From the NCBI GenBank assembly GCA_900551325.1, contig URVM01000017.1, forward strand, positions 13,211 to 77,210: a DNA stretch of 64,000 nt, given 5' to 3'. The DNA comes from an uncultured Eubacteriales bacterium (GTDB taxonomy: Bacteria > Bacillota > Clostridia > Lachnospirales > Cellulosilyticaceae). Within the stretch, counting starts at the first letter, position 1. Each line of letters starts with the position of its first letter. Below, in pieces: positions 18,595 to 27,596 of this stretch. The notes beneath the pieces were generated by a model. That model was not told the DNA's origin and did no database searches. It was given only the letters and a program-made list of their open reading frames with translations. The position numbers and the translations under genes were made by a program.

Positions 18595-18614
18595 ATAGAC
18601 AGTTATTAAATTTT

Positions 18615-19151
18615 TTATACTTTCTTAGATTGTATATATTTTGCTAAAGGCTTTAAGTAGTTTAAATATAAGCCACCTTCTATAAATATTTCATATGTTT
18701 CGTCAAAAGCTGCATAGGGAATAGATTTTCTTCCGCCCTGCTTAGCAATTTCATAGTATTTTTTTAGTTCCTCTATCGTAAATAAAAAATACCTGTCATA
18801 TTTTTTAAAGTATACAATTAAAAAAGCCTCTCCTCCTTGTTTTGTAAAGTCCTCCATAAATTCAATCTGATGTAGATGCACATTAGCAAGTGGCAAGGCT
18901 TCTTTTGTTGTTTCCTTTGCATCAAAACAAATAGGTGTGCCTTGGGCAACGCCTATATAGTCCACTGTACTTTTTTGATCAAAATAAGCTAAAGTGATAA
19001 CACCTTTTGTCTTATCTATTGTAATAGGCTTAATAGGTGTAGGAATTTTTTGAATCAGCGCTAGTCCAAGCTCTCTATAACGTTCATTTGTTACGTTAAT
19101 TGTCTCCTCTAAAACGCTTCCCCTTAAGCCCCTCGTATTCCAATATGCCAT
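18615..19151 (-). CDS. recU: Holliday junction resolvase RecU
   Basis: A 178-residue protein when started at the ATG at 19151 (MAYWNTRGLRGS), which is preceded by AAGAGG at good spacing; the frame is open further upstream but that extension is not family-like. Signature parts are NTRGLRGSVLEETIN at the N-terminus, the catalytic STVDYIGV, FDAKETTKE and HQIEFMEDFTKQGG, and IPYAAFDE near the C-terminus. RecU cuts four-way DNA junctions during recombination and chromosome segregation in Firmicutes. In many Firmicutes recU neighbours a penicillin-binding protein gene; here it is next to a lipoprotein and divergent from a repeat protein. Confidence 0.93.
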   Translation of the reverse strand: MAYWNTRGLRGSVLEETINVTNERYRELGLALIQKIPTPIKPITIDKTKGVITLAYFDQKSTVDYIGVAQGTPICFDAKETTKEALPLANVHLHQIEFMEDFTKQGGEAFLIVYFKKYDRYFLFTIEELKKYYEIAKQGGRKSIPYAAFDETYEIFIEGGLYLNYLKPLAKYIQSKKV

Positions 19152-19224
19152 TTTTTTCCTCTTTCCTTGATTTATTGTAATTTTTTGGTAAAATAGAATT
19201 AATAAGTCATAAGGAGGGTATTTT

Positions 19225-20073
19225 ATGCGTCTCATTCTATTTATTATAAAATGTGCTTTGACAAAGTTCAATTTCTTTCACTTATCTTCTCTAGAACAAG
19301 CCCTTATCCTTAAACGCAATCGTCTATATTTCTTATCTGGTTACCTTTATTTTCAAAATAAAGCTTATCATAAGGCTATTTATTGTTTTAATCAGTGTAA
19401 TGCTTATAAGTCTCTTATGTTATGTTACGAAAGATTAGGACAAACTTCAGTAGCTTTAGAGATAGCCAAAACACATGGCCTTTATAAGCAAGGTGCTACC
19501 TTATGTATGAAACATAATAATTTTAAAATGGCTGCTTCTTTCTATAGTTTTTTTAATCTACGTACAGCCATTAAACTTTATAAAAAATGTGATTGTTACT
19601 ATGAGGCTGGACTATGCTTATTACAAGATAAACAATACAGCTCTGCATTAGAACTCTTCTACAAATGTGAAAATCCTTTAGATAAACTGACGGGTATACG
19701 AAAAGTTGAAGAAATCGCTATCGTATTCTACTTAAAGAAAAATTATTACCAAAGCATTAGGCTTTTTACCACCTTAGGTGATTATTATTCTGTATTAGAA
19801 TGTGCTAAAAGACTAAAAGATAAAGTGCTTATAGAAGAGACTATGGAGCTCATTGCTACTTTTGAAGCTAAAGATAATAACTATGCCTTAGCTGCCAGTT
19901 ACATAGATCCTATGAATAAAGATAAAGCTACTTTGTATAACTATCTTGCTTATACAAATAATGATGCTCTTAAGCTTTCTATTTTAAAAGGTGCCTACTT
20001 TAATGCACTACGTATTTGCTTTCATAGTAACAATCTTCCTCTTGCAAAACAAGTGGCGAAACTCTACGCTTAG
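19225..20073 (+). CDS. unknown solenoid (TPR/clathrin-like helical repeat) protein
   Basis: A 282-residue protein that I do not recognise as a named family. It is almost entirely helical, with short units such as FQNKAYHKAIYCFNQC, KHNNFKMAASFYSF, LQDKQYSSALELFYKC and LKKNYYQSIRLFTTLG, each a helix pair with a small residue and an aromatic at spaced positions. This is the pattern of TPR or clathrin-type solenoids, which act as protein-binding scaffolds. It is rich in Cys, Tyr and Lys and has no catalytic motif. The ribosome site AAGGAGG lies 7 bases before the ATG. It is transcribed away from recU and ends in a terminator shared with the convergent pseudouridine synthase gene. Confidence 0.7.
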   Translation: MRLILFIIKCALTKFNFFHLSSLEQALILKRNRLYFLSGYLYFQNKAYHKAIYCFNQCNAYKSLMLCYERLGQTSVALEIAKTHGLYKQGATLCMKHNNFKMAASFYSFFNLRTAIKLYKKCDCYYEAGLCLLQDKQYSSALELFYKCENPLDKLTGIRKVEEIAIVFYLKKNYYQSIRLFTTLGDYYSVLECAKRLKDKVLIEETMELIATFEAKDNNYALAASYIDPMNKDKATLYNYLAYTNNDALKLSILKGAYFNALRICFHSNNLPLAKQVAKLYA

Positions 20074-20086
20074 AGTTTCGCCACTT
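20051..20086. terminator. bidirectional hairpin shared by two convergent genes
   Basis: AAGTGGCGAAACTCTA and TAGAGTTTCGCCACTT are perfect 16-base arms around CGCT. The left arm encodes the last residues of the plus-strand solenoid gene, whose TAG stop starts the right arm; the right arm ends at the stop of the minus-strand pseudouridine synthase. T-runs are short on both sides. Confidence 0.75.
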
Positions 20087-21060
20087 TAACTACCTATAAG
20101 GCCTTCGCCAACACATATTTCACTATAAATTTTCGGTGCCGCTACTGTAAATACACGGTTTTCCATATATTCAAATACACTTTCACAAAGTTCAAATTTA
20201 ATCTTATATGCGCAAAGTACTTGATATGCCAACCCATAACGGTTTTTAAAATATTCATTTTCAGATGCATCACCATATTTAGGATCTCCAATAATAGGAT
20301 GCCCTATTTGACTTAAGTGTGCACGAATTTGGTGTGTTTTGCCTGTTACAAGCTGTACTTCTATAAGTGTATAACGTCCATTAGTTTGAAGAGGTAATAT
20401 ACGTGTTTCAACAGGTTTTGCACCCTCAACGTATTCTTCTACTATTTTAACTTCATTTTTACCTTTTTCTTTAATATGGTAACCCTTAAGAACCATAGGT
20501 TCAGTTATACGTCCAAGAACAATACTCATATAATACTTAGAAATTTGTTTCACTTTAAGCATTTGACTAATTTGCTGTGTTGCCCTTAAATGTTTTCCTA
20601 TAAGGACAATCCCTGCTGTATTACGGTCTAGTCTATTACAAGGTGCTGGTACGAATCCATTAGCTTTTTCTGGATTATAGGAACCATTCGCAGTAAGATA
20701 ATACTGCACTTCTTCAGCTAAGCTATGTCCATCTGCTTTATCTTTTTGAGTTAAAAGTCCTAAAGGCTTGTCTACAATAAGAATATGTTCATCTTCGTAT
20801 ACTGTTTTAAAATGTATAGGACTTTCTTCTACAGATTTAGTTTCTTGCATTTCGAGTATTTGCTCATCATGCAAAAAAATCTTAATAATGTCACCCTCTA
20901 CAAGTAATTCATTACCTTTTGGTTTCTTGCCATTATATTTAATTTTATTTGTTCGCATCCATTTATAGAGCAGGCTTTTAGGACATTTATTTAAGTACTT
21001 AAGTAAGAACTTATCTAATCTTTGTCCTGCTTCATATGGATTTATAGCCACTTCTTTCAT
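20086..21060 (-). CDS. RluA-family pseudouridine synthase
   Basis: A 324-residue protein with an N-terminal S4 RNA-binding domain (GQRLDKFLLKYLNKCPKSLLYKWMR, about residues 12-60, in part) and a RluA catalytic domain. The active-site aspartate is in NRLDRNTAGIVLIGK near residue 150; VTGKTHQIRAHLSQIGHPIIGDPKYG is the family's second signature. It converts specific uridines in rRNA or tRNA to pseudouridine; RluC- or RluD-like activity on 23S rRNA is the usual assumption, but the target site cannot be read from the sequence. It is followed by the bidirectional hairpin at its stop. Confidence 0.92.
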   Translation of the reverse strand: MKEVAINPYEAGQRLDKFLLKYLNKCPKSLLYKWMRTNKIKYNGKKPKGNELLVEGDIIKIFLHDEQILEMQETKSVEESPIHFKTVYEDEHILIVDKPLGLLTQKDKADGHSLAEEVQYYLTANGSYNPEKANGFVPAPCNRLDRNTAGIVLIGKHLRATQQISQMLKVKQISKYYMSIVLGRITEPMVLKGYHIKEKGKNEVKIVEEYVEGAKPVETRILPLQTNGRYTLIEVQLVTGKTHQIRAHLSQIGHPIIGDPKYGDASENEYFKNRYGLAYQVLCAYKIKFELCESVFEYMENRVFTVAAPKIYSEICVGEGLIGS

Positions 21061-21154
21061 GGTATACTCCTATTTACATTAACATGCCATCAATAATTTT
21101 CATATTTTTTATTTTCATAGTTCTATTGTTAATTGTTTTGTTTTTGTGTAAGTC

Positions 21155-21919
21155 TTATTCTGCATAAATCATTTTTACACTCATACCACCATCAATAACA
21201 AAATTAGCTCCCGTAATAAACCCTGCATCATCACTTGTTAAGTATAAAATAGCTTTTGCAACATCTTCTGGAACACCCACTCTACCAGCTAAATGCTGTA
21301 AATGGTCTTTTTCTCTAAGTGCAACAAACTTTCTATCTTTCTTTTTCTTCCACCCATTTGTTTCAATCCATCCTGGGCTTATAGCATTTACTCTAATTTT
21401 AGGTCCTAAACTTGCAGCTAGAGAATGGGTAAGTGCTAAAAGTGCACCTTTTGAAGCAGAGTAAGGTTCTGTATTAGGTTCGCTCATTAAAGCTCTTGTT
21501 GAAGCCATATTTACAATACTTAAGCCTTCTCCTACCATATAAGGAACACAATATTTGGCACACATATAAGCTCCTGTTACATTTACTCGCATTATACGTT
21601 CAAACTCTTCTATTGTAGTTGTGAATAAGTTTCCTTGAGATTGTACTGCTGCGTTATTAACTAAAATATCAATTTTTCCATAATGCTCAGCTACTTTTCC
21701 TGCCATTTCTTTAACAGACTGTTCATCTCCTACATCTGTTTTTATAAAAAAAGCATGAAATCCTTGTTCTTGTATAAGTGCTTCCACTTCTTTGCCAGCT
21801 TCTTCATCAATTTCTGCAATAATAACTTTTGCCCTACGTTTAGCAAATTCTACTGCTGTACAAGCACCAATACCTTGGCCTGCACCTGTAATGACTACTA
21901 CCTTATTTGAAAAATCCAT
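21155..21919 (-). CDS. short-chain dehydrogenase/reductase
   Basis: A 254-residue classical SDR. The NAD(P)-binding motif TGAGQGIG is at about residue 11, NNAAVQ at about 88, the catalytic Ser in VNMASTRAL, and the YSASK catalytic Tyr/Lys pair near residue 153; PGWIET follows. The acidic residue after the second strand (IIAEIDEE) suggests NAD preference, from family knowledge. Glucose/ribitol dehydrogenase-like relatives are common, but the substrate is not evident. It sits between the pseudouridine synthase and the M16 peptidase without an obvious operon partner. Confidence 0.88.
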   Translation of the reverse strand: MDFSNKVVVITGAGQGIGACTAVEFAKRRAKVIIAEIDEEAGKEVEALIQEQGFHAFFIKTDVGDEQSVKEMAGKVAEHYGKIDILVNNAAVQSQGNLFTTTIEEFERIMRVNVTGAYMCAKYCVPYMVGEGLSIVNMASTRALMSEPNTEPYSASKGALLALTHSLAASLGPKIRVNAISPGWIETNGWKKKKDRKFVALREKDHLQHLAGRVGVPEDVAKAILYLTSDDAGFITGANFVIDGGMSVKMIYAE

Positions 21920-21999
21920 CCCACACCTCCCAAGTCCACTTAACGCTTTAATCTTTATTTTACCAAAAAACTAGTACTATGAAAAGCATCTCTTGTTAA

Positions 22000-22034
22000 A
22001 AAAACACATAAGCTTAGCTAAACTTATGTGTTTT
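22000..22034 (-). terminator. intrinsic terminator after the M16C peptidase gene
   Basis: Minus-strand AAAACACATAAG and CTTATGTGTTTT arms close on an 11-base loop and are followed by TTTAAC, about 15 bp past the peptidase stop. Confidence 0.82.
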
Positions 22035-22048
22035 CCCTTTTATTTTCA

Positions 22049-24952
22049 TTAAATGTTAATAGTTGTAGTAAAAAGACTTCTATTTTCAGCTATACTTGTA
22101 GTATTTCCAAAGACACAATATTGATTTTCATCAATAACTTTACGTATAACTGGAGCAAAACTTCTAAGAGTCTCATTAGTTGTACCAAAAATCTCATCTC
22201 TTACTTGTTGAATATCTTCTTGTGTTGTTCCAACTAAACTATAAATTTGTCCTGTATAACCTTCTGTAGAAGCAGTAAATGGGAAATCCATACTACTTAT
22301 AGTTCCAATAAGATATTGAAGCATTTCCCTTTCATTTAAGTTTAATCCTTCTACATAATCTGGAATCCCTCTATAAATCTCTAAAGTTTTTTCTACATTT
22401 GGATCACGGTAGGAAACAAAGAACATATTGCCACTCTTTCTAAAGTCAGCAAAACATCCATAAGCACCATTTTTCACCCTAACTTCATTCCAAAGATAAT
22501 CCATAGAAAGAATAGTTTTAAGCATTATATAGCCACCATTATAGTCAAAACCAAGCTTTTTAAAGTTATAACCCATTGCTACATAATTAACATTACCAGG
22601 ATAAATAAGTCCTTCTTTTATATCACGTGGTTTAAAATGAAGGTCCGTACTTTCTATATTTCTAGCCTCTAAACGACTTAAACCTTTATCTACCACATCC
22701 ATACAAGAACTTACAAGCTCTTCATCTACAGTAAGCCCTATAGTATAGCGGCTACGATTCATAAAGAAATCATAAGCTTTTTTAAGATTAGAGATAACTT
22801 CTTCTTCCATAGTTTCCCACTGTTCATCTATTTCACATACTTTTTGGTAGAACACAAGCCCTTTAGTCATTTCATCAAAATATTCTGCTGGACTAAAGCC
22901 AGCTAAAAGTACACCATAAGCAATTTTATGGCCTTCACTACTTAGAGACATTTCCATCATAGATTTCATCTCTTTTATGATTTCACGTATACGACGTCTA
23001 TCTTCAAAAGAAGTTTCATTTATAATTTCATGAACTAAATTTACTTGTTCTTCTAATTGGTCAAATAAAGCTTTTGTTTTAACTAAAAATACCTTTTTAA
23101 AGTTGCCTGAATGATTTACTTGATGAAGTGCTTGAATATGGAACTCAATACCACCTAGATGTTCATCAATAGTCATAGACAAGTCTTCATATTTATAAGA
23201 CTTTGTATCAAGCTTACTCAGCATACCTACAAGCATACCTAAATATGGTAGACTTTCTTCTGGCACACCCTCTAAATCAATAAAATGATTTAAATAAACA
23301 ACTTGATTTGTAAAAAGTGGACTAATGATATACTTGGTATCATTCTTCATTTCCTCTTTAAAGCGTGGGAACATAGATTTTTGGTCTAATTCTTCTCGTG
23401 TTAAAAGTGGAATAGCATGAACCGCTTCTACAGAATCAGGTGTTTGCTGCATTTTATTAAAGGCCAATGTCTTGTCAATATGAGCTTGTAAAGTTTCTTC
23501 ATTCCACTCTTCTTTAATTTTAGCTAATTTATTTTTAACTTTTTCTTCAATAATACTATCTAATCCTACTTTAGGTTCAATAACCATCTTAATACTATGC
23601 GTATTATCTAATAGATATTTCTCTATAAGTTCTTCAAAATAGCCTGTGTCTTTTTTAGCCTTTAAGTTTTCAAGTATTGTTTCATATCTTAAATAAATTG
23701 TAGGATCTTCATCATAAATCCAGCTCTTCATTGTACCAATATAGTAAAGTAAACCTTTAGAATAGCCTTTAAAGTCACCTTCACGAAGTTCAAATTCTTT
23801 AACTTGAAGTGCCCCATTTAATAAGGTTTTCGGAATACCTGTTTGTACAAGTCCTCTCAATGTTTCTTCTACAACTTCATAAAAACGTGACTTTTTATCT
23901 TCTCCTACATTTTTAGCCATGATACTAAAAATTGGCTGTTTTAGATGAGTTTGGAAAGCTCCAAATACATCCTCACCTATTCCTTCATTTAATAAAGCCT
24001 TCTTAAGTGGTGAAGCAGGTGTTTCAAGTAACACATATTCAAGTATTGCAAGTCCTACCATAAGTTCACGATCTATAGTCTCACCTGTAACACAGTTATA
24101 CGATACATAAAGTTGATTTGGTTTTTCCTTAGCTACAGAATAGTAAGTGGTTACTTCTTTTGCTTCCTTAAATGGTTCTTGAGTTGCTACAGTAGAATCT
24201 ACTGGCTGATACTCAAAGTGTGATAAGTATTCCTTATCAATAAAGGTTAAAACTTCATCAATATCTATCTTTCCATAAAGGCCAATATAACTATTAGAAG
24301 GATGATAATATTTCTTATGAAAGGCAATAAAGTCTTCATAGCTTAAATCTACGATGGCTTCTGGTGCACCACCTGATTCATTATGATAAGTGGTATCAGG
24401 GAAAAGTGCTTCTTTAATTTTTCTAAAGCCCACTTCTTCTGGTGAAGAGAAGGCACCTTTCATTTCATTATAAACAACACCTTTATATTCAAGAGGTGCT
24501 TCCTTATCCTCTATATGATAACGCCATCCTTCTTGCATTAAAATGTAATCATTTTTATAAATATTAGGGAAGAATACTGCATCTAAATATACATCCATTA
24601 AGTTTTGGAAATCTGCATCATTTTGACTTGAAATAGGATAAATAGTTTTATCTGGGTAAGTCATTGCATTTAAATAAGTATTCAGTGAACCCTTTGATAA
24701 TTCCATAAATGGATCTTTTAAAGGGAATTTTCGTGATCCACATAGAACAGAGTGTTCAATAATATGTGGTACCCCTGTACTATCATGAGGTGGTGTACGG
24801 AAAGTTATCCCGAAAGTTTTATGAGGATCATCATTCTCCATATATAAAATACGAGCTTTTGTTTTATCATGTTCAAAAAGATGAACTGTACAGTCTATCT
24901 CTTTAATGTATTCTGATTTATTAAGGCTATAACCTTTTACATTATGCACCAT
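22049..24952 (-). CDS. M16C zinc metallopeptidase (presequence protease/insulinase-like)
   Basis: A 967-residue protein with the inverted zinc motif HxxEH at residues 63-67 (VPHIIEHSVLCGS) and the third-ligand region GVVYNEMKGAF about 90 residues later. Size, the M16C-associated middle domain and two weaker C-terminal repeats match presequence protease (PreP)-type enzymes, which enclose and degrade peptides in a clam-shell chamber. No signal peptide is present, so it is expected in the cytoplasm and may clear short peptides. It lies 51 bp after the deacetylase-like gene with no terminator between, so the two may be co-transcribed. Confidence 0.93.
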   Translation of the reverse strand: MVHNVKGYSLNKSEYIKEIDCTVHLFEHDKTKARILYMENDDPHKTFGITFRTPPHDSTGVPHIIEHSVLCGSRKFPLKDPFMELSKGSLNTYLNAMTYPDKTIYPISSQNDADFQNLMDVYLDAVFFPNIYKNDYILMQEGWRYHIEDKEAPLEYKGVVYNEMKGAFSSPEEVGFRKIKEALFPDTTYHNESGGAPEAIVDLSYEDFIAFHKKYYHPSNSYIGLYGKIDIDEVLTFIDKEYLSHFEYQPVDSTVATQEPFKEAKEVTTYYSVAKEKPNQLYVSYNCVTGETIDRELMVGLAILEYVLLETPASPLKKALLNEGIGEDVFGAFQTHLKQPIFSIMAKNVGEDKKSRFYEVVEETLRGLVQTGIPKTLLNGALQVKEFELREGDFKGYSKGLLYYIGTMKSWIYDEDPTIYLRYETILENLKAKKDTGYFEELIEKYLLDNTHSIKMVIEPKVGLDSIIEEKVKNKLAKIKEEWNEETLQAHIDKTLAFNKMQQTPDSVEAVHAIPLLTREELDQKSMFPRFKEEMKNDTKYIISPLFTNQVVYLNHFIDLEGVPEESLPYLGMLVGMLSKLDTKSYKYEDLSMTIDEHLGGIEFHIQALHQVNHSGNFKKVFLVKTKALFDQLEEQVNLVHEIINETSFEDRRRIREIIKEMKSMMEMSLSSEGHKIAYGVLLAGFSPAEYFDEMTKGLVFYQKVCEIDEQWETMEEEVISNLKKAYDFFMNRSRYTIGLTVDEELVSSCMDVVDKGLSRLEARNIESTDLHFKPRDIKEGLIYPGNVNYVAMGYNFKKLGFDYNGGYIMLKTILSMDYLWNEVRVKNGAYGCFADFRKSGNMFFVSYRDPNVEKTLEIYRGIPDYVEGLNLNEREMLQYLIGTISSMDFPFTASTEGYTGQIYSLVGTTQEDIQQVRDEIFGTTNETLRSFAPVIRKVIDENQYCVFGNTTSIAENRSLFTTTINI

Positions 24953-25003
24953 GGCATTCTCCTTATAATTTTATTTATTCATAGACACAAGTTTATCATT
25001 TTT

Positions 25004-25807
25004 TCATTGTCCATGCAAGCGATGGGTTAAGGTGCTAACCGTTACAAATTCGACATTTTCCGCTTGCAACTTAGGAATCATTGCTTTTAAAGCCGCTGCT
25101 GTATGAGGTCCTTTTTGTGGCCCTACATGCCCAATAACAATAGCATATCCTTTTTCTTTTGCTACCTTTAAAGCTTCTTGTAATTGTTTTATTACATGTT
25201 GTGTACTAGGTGTATTATCTAAAAACACATCTCTAATCATGTAAGTTGTGTGATTTTCTTTAGCAATCTCTTGGGCTATTTTTATATCATAAGTTTTACT
25301 ATCTACAAAGTATAAGTCTTTTTCTTTAGCAAATTCCATAAGTGTATTCACAATTTTTTTATCTTGCATAGCTCGCGAACCCATATGATTATTCATACCT
25401 ACAGCATAAGGAATCTCTACTAATGAAGCCTCTAAAATAAGTTTAACTTTTTCTGGCTTCATACCTGTTGTAATCCCTTTTGGACCAAGCCAACTAGGTT
25501 TACTCTTAAATCCTTCTAATGGTACATGTAATATAACCTCTTTACCTGCATCATGAAGCTTTGTTGCATCTTCTTTTGCAAATGGCATACCGGGTATTAC
25601 TGCTCCTGTAATAGGAATAGGTAAATTGGCGATAGCATCTGTTCCTGCCATTTGGTTGCCAAAATCATCGATAATGACAGCAATATATAATTTATCTTTT
25701 ACTTTATCCCCTTCTTTAATAATTTCTTGTCCGTATAGCACACTACTATCCATTAATATAATTAATGCTAAAAAAAGTGGTGTTATACCTTTAATTATTT
25801 TTTTCAT
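25004..25807 (-). CDS. divergent polysaccharide deacetylase family protein (YibQ-like), secreted
   Basis: About 267 residues from the ATG at 25807 (MKKIIKG), preferred over 25831 because AGAGGTGAT is well placed. A signal peptide covers roughly the first 27 residues (LFLALIILMDSSVLYG). The mature domain shows the divergent polysaccharide deacetylase pattern: YIAVIIDDFGN with the conserved Asp pair, GAVIPGMPFA, EVILHVPLEG, GMNNHMGSRA and FVDSKT. YibQ-family proteins share the NodB-like barrel; the catalytic role is not well established. It is likely extracellular or wall-associated and is followed by the M16C peptidase gene. Confidence 0.85.
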   Translation of the reverse strand: MKKIIKGITPLFLALIILMDSSVLYGQEIIKEGDKVKDKLYIAVIIDDFGNQMAGTDAIANLPIPITGAVIPGMPFAKEDATKLHDAGKEVILHVPLEGFKSKPSWLGPKGITTGMKPEKVKLILEASLVEIPYAVGMNNHMGSRAMQDKKIVNTLMEFAKEKDLYFVDSKTYDIKIAQEIAKENHTTYMIRDVFLDNTPSTQHVIKQLQEALKVAKEKGYAIVIGHVGPQKGPHTAAALKAMIPKLQAENVEFVTVSTLTHRLHGQ

Positions 25808-25860
25808 TGTATCACCTCTTTTTAGTCTCAATATGGTTTAGTATGTGTCTTTCCACAAAA

Positions 25861-25888
25861 AAAACACTTGCTTTTATACAAGTGTTTT
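25861..25888 (-). terminator. intrinsic terminator overlapping the YHS-type gene stop
   Basis: AAAACACTTG and CAAGTGTTTT flank an 8-base loop; on the minus strand the stem begins at the TAA of the upstream gene and is followed by a run of T. Confidence 0.85.
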
Positions 25889-26225
25889 AATGAGCCAGAA
25901 ATTTTTCTCTACATTCCCAACTACAAAAGAAATATTCTTTTCCATCTTTTAAAATACGATAAGCCTCTTCTTTTAATAATTCCTTCCCACAGATAGGGTC
26001 AATTACTAAATCCTTTGGCTTTTCTTGTACAACTTGTACAGTAGGTGGCACTTTCTCTATTACTTTAATTTCACCATTGACAATGGAAATACCTCGAATA
26101 TTAGGATTGTCTTTATTCATTTTTATTACTTTTCTTATTTTGATTGTATAGCGAATAAGGTTAAATAAACTTAAAAGCATCATACTAAGAAAAAAATAAA
26201 ATATTACGTCAATAATAAGTTCCAT
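25887..26225 (-). CDS. membrane-anchored small protein with YHS/TRASH-like metal-binding tail
   Basis: A 112-residue protein with one N-terminal membrane segment (residues about 5-25, IDVIFYFFLSMMLLSLF) and a basic linker. The last 40 residues read DPICGKELLKEEAYRI then EYFFCSWECREKFLAH. The Cys pattern C..//..C-x3-C with aromatic FF before it is typical of YHS/TRASH domains, which bind transition metals such as copper, zinc or iron. A role as a membrane-attached metal sensor or chaperone is inferred. Its neighbours (deacetylase, MetY) give no strong clue. Confidence 0.72.
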   Translation of the reverse strand: MELIIDVIFYFFLSMMLLSLFNLIRYTIKIRKVIKMNKDNPNIRGISIVNGEIKVIEKVPPTVQVVQEKPKDLVIDPICGKELLKEEAYRILKDGKEYFFCSWECREKFLAH

Positions 26226-26280
26226 TTCATAGGTCCTTTCTATACTGGAAATAATGCCATTCTACCTCAATCATATGAAT

Positions 26281-27561
26281 TTATTTTGAATATGAGAATG
26301 CTTTTTCTAAATCCTGTATAATATCATCCACATTTTCAATACCTACACTTAAGCGAATAAGAGTTGGGCTAATGCCACAAGCTACAAGTTCACTATCACT
26401 TAATTGTCTATGTGTAGAGCTAGCTGGATGTAAAACAGCTGTTCTCGCATCTGCTACGTGAACTACAATAGCTGCAAGCTCTAAATGATCCATAAATTTC
26501 ACTGCATCATCTTTTGTTCCTTTAATATTAAAGGAAATAACACCACTTGCACCCTTTGGTAAGTATTTTAATGCTTTATCATATTGTGTATCTCCTTCTA
26601 AAAGAGGATAACTTACACTTTCTACTTGTGGATGTGCTTTTAGAAATTTAGCTACCTTTAAAGCATTTTCACTATGTCTTTCCATACGAAGATGTAGGGT
26701 TTCAATACCTAAATGAGTTAAAAAGGCATTTTGAGGGCTTATACAATTCCCCATATCTCTTATAAATTGTACCCTAGCTTTTGTAATATATGCAGCTTTA
26801 CCAAAAGCTTCTGTATAAATTAAGCCATGATAAGATTCATCTTTTGTTGTAAACCCTGGAAATTTACCATTTGTATAATCAAAGTTACCACTATCTACAA
26901 TGACACCACCAACACTTGTAGCATGCCCATCCATGTACTTAGTTGTAGAATGTACTACAATGTCCGCCCCGTGTTCAAAAGGTCTGCACAGAAATGGTGT
27001 TGCAAAAGTATTATCTACAATAAGAGGTATACCATGACTATGTGCAATCTCAGCCCAATATGTAATATCTAAAACATTAAGAGCAGGATTAGCAATTGTT
27101 TCACCGAAAATAGCTTTTGTATTTGGTCTAACAAGCTCCTCTATCTCTTCTTTAGTAGCATCAGGTGATACAAAGGTTACTTCTACACCTAGCTTTTTAA
27201 AGGTAATCGCAAATAAGTTATAGGTACCACCATAAATTGTGCTAAGAGCAATCAGGTGATCTCCTGCCTCACAAAGATTAAGTACAGCTACCATACTAGC
27301 TGCTTGGCCTGAAGATGTACATAGTGCCCCAACACCACCTTCAAGTGCTGCTATTTTATTTTCAAGTGCTTCTACAGTTGGATTACTAATACGAGTATAC
27401 ATATGACCTGGTGCTTCAAGGTCAAATAGTTTAGCAACATGTTCTGTAGAATTATATTTATAGGTTGTACTTTGATAAATAGGCAGTACACGAGGTTCTC
27501 CATTACCTGGTTCATACCCTGCTTGTATCATTTTAGTCTCAATTTTCCAGTTGTTATTCAT
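26281..27561 (-). CDS. metY: O-acetylhomoserine aminocarboxypropyltransferase/sulfhydrylase
   Basis: A 426-residue fold-type I PLP enzyme of the Cys/Met metabolism family. PLP contacts are in TSSGQAAS (about residue 84), DNTFATPFLCRP, and the Schiff-base Lys in STTKYMDGHA near residue 206. The length (about 425) and GHATSVGG context match MetY, which makes homocysteine from O-acetyl-L-homoserine and sulfide, rather than shorter MetB/MetC proteins. A YesL-type membrane gene lies 35 bp upstream on the same strand. No SAM riboswitch or T-box was seen in the spacer, so any methionine control must lie elsewhere. Confidence 0.93.
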   Translation of the reverse strand: MNNNWKIETKMIQAGYEPGNGEPRVLPIYQSTTYKYNSTEHVAKLFDLEAPGHMYTRISNPTVEALENKIAALEGGVGALCTSSGQAASMVAVLNLCEAGDHLIALSTIYGGTYNLFAITFKKLGVEVTFVSPDATKEEIEELVRPNTKAIFGETIANPALNVLDITYWAEIAHSHGIPLIVDNTFATPFLCRPFEHGADIVVHSTTKYMDGHATSVGGVIVDSGNFDYTNGKFPGFTTKDESYHGLIYTEAFGKAAYITKARVQFIRDMGNCISPQNAFLTHLGIETLHLRMERHSENALKVAKFLKAHPQVESVSYPLLEGDTQYDKALKYLPKGASGVISFNIKGTKDDAVKFMDHLELAAIVVHVADARTAVLHPASSTHRQLSDSELVACGISPTLIRLSVGIENVDDIIQDLEKAFSYSK

Positions 27562-27596
27562 TTTATTTCCCCTTTTCTTTTGTAAAAACTACTTTC

